NCBI GenBank assembly: GCA_001604495.1
Contig: LVBR01000096.1
Span: forward strand, 1 to 5,561
DNA from: Acholeplasmatales bacterium Tener_01
GTDB lineage: Bacteria; Bacillota_I; Bacilli_A; ML615J-28; CAG-698
Direction of reading: 5' to 3'
DNA length: 5,561 nt
Part shown: positions 5,390 through 5,561 of the stretch, piece after piece
How positions within the stretch are numbered: the first letter of the stretch is position 1
Layout: each line of letters opens with the position of its first letter
Program-made: the position numbers and the translations under genes
The notes under the pieces: model-generated
Told to the model about the DNA's origin: nothing
Database searches by the model: none
Seen by the model: only the letters and a program-made list of their open reading frames with translations

Positions 5390-5561
5390 TTATTTATTTC
5401 CTGTTGATTGAACTACCTTAATTTTGATTGTGGCAAAGACATTAGCATCAAATACTGAAATGGCTTTTACTGTGATTTCACCATACTTATTTGGGATAAC
5501 TAATCCGTTATCGCTTATAGCCGCAATAGATTCATCATCTACTTGCCAAATAACTGTTACG
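5390..5561 (-). CDS. 3' end of an Ig-like-domain protein (partial, runs off the window)
   Basis: An open frame enters from the right edge and ends at TAA (5390-5392), giving the last 56 residues of a protein. They read V-I-W-Q-V-D-D-E-S-I-A-A-I, then S-D-N-G-L-V-I-P, then Y-G-E-I-T-V-K-A and a closing T-I-K-I-K-V-V strand, with a short QSTGNK tail. This is the second half of a BIG2-type Ig-like module, the same kind as in the GH3 lipoprotein downstream. The stop is 2 nt before the GH3 ATG, and the GH3 ribosome-binding site lies inside this frame, so the two genes are almost certainly one transcript. The rest of the protein is outside the window, so its main function is unknown. It may be a paralogous surface protein or enzyme with C-terminal Ig modules. 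Confidence 0.85.
   Translation of the reverse strand, partial: VTVIWQVDDESIAAISDNGLVIPNKYGEITVKAISVFDANVFATIKIKVVQSTGNK

Noticed and set aside
1..5561. Alternative genetic code (TGA as Trp), considered because of the AT-rich, Mollicutes-like composition
   Set aside because: Trp residues in L20 and the GH3 protein are encoded by TGG, and no frame has an in-frame TGA at a conserved Trp.
1..5561. A mobile element, prophage, defence island or other undescribed multi-gene system
   Set aside because: All long frames belong to recognised housekeeping or surface-enzyme families. I found no transposase, integrase, terminal inverted repeats or direct repeats at gene borders.

Overview
The window is AT-rich DNA with strong Shine-Dalgarno sites, sigma-A-type promoters and a classic infC-rpmI-rplT operon with an attenuating leader. 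TGG encodes Trp and no reading frame contains an internal TGA, so the code looks standard. Together these point to a low-GC Gram-positive bacterium (Bacillota/Bacilli, possibly an uncultured Erysipelotrichales- or Acholeplasma-related gut lineage). The exact taxon cannot be fixed from this sequence.

Layout. At 1-861 (+) there is a promoter and a single gene for a HAD-IIA (NagD/YutF-type) phosphatase. A hairpin at 861-893 sits between convergent genes and probably terminates both transcripts. At 896-2058 (-) lies the translation operon infC-rpmI-rplT (IF3, L35, L20). Its roughly 160-nt leader (about 2069-2227) carries an intrinsic terminator and an upstream segment able to pair with the terminator's 5' arm, the architecture of the L20-responsive infC leader of Bacilli. 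infC most probably starts at a rare ATT codon. At 2286-5387 (-) is a 1033-residue lipoprotein with six Ig-like (BIG2-type) modules followed by a complete NagZ-type GH3 beta-N-acetylhexosaminidase. At 5390-5561 (-) is the 3' end of another Ig-like-domain protein, ending 2 nt before the GH3 start codon.

How they work together. The central operon supplies translation initiation factor 3 and two 50S proteins, with feedback expected from L20 on the leader and from IF3 on the ATT start. The two Ig-domain genes form a tightly spaced surface-protein unit, probably for peptidoglycan or amino-sugar turnover outside the membrane. It is transcribed in the same direction as infC and is separated from it by a hairpin that overlaps the infC -35 box.

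Most of the window is conserved housekeeping sequence. The least ordinary items are the six-Ig NagZ architecture with its cysteine-rich fourth module, the adjacent Ig-domain gene, and the stacked regulatory features in front of infC. I see no mobile element, CRISPR array, tRNA, rRNA or new defence-type system.
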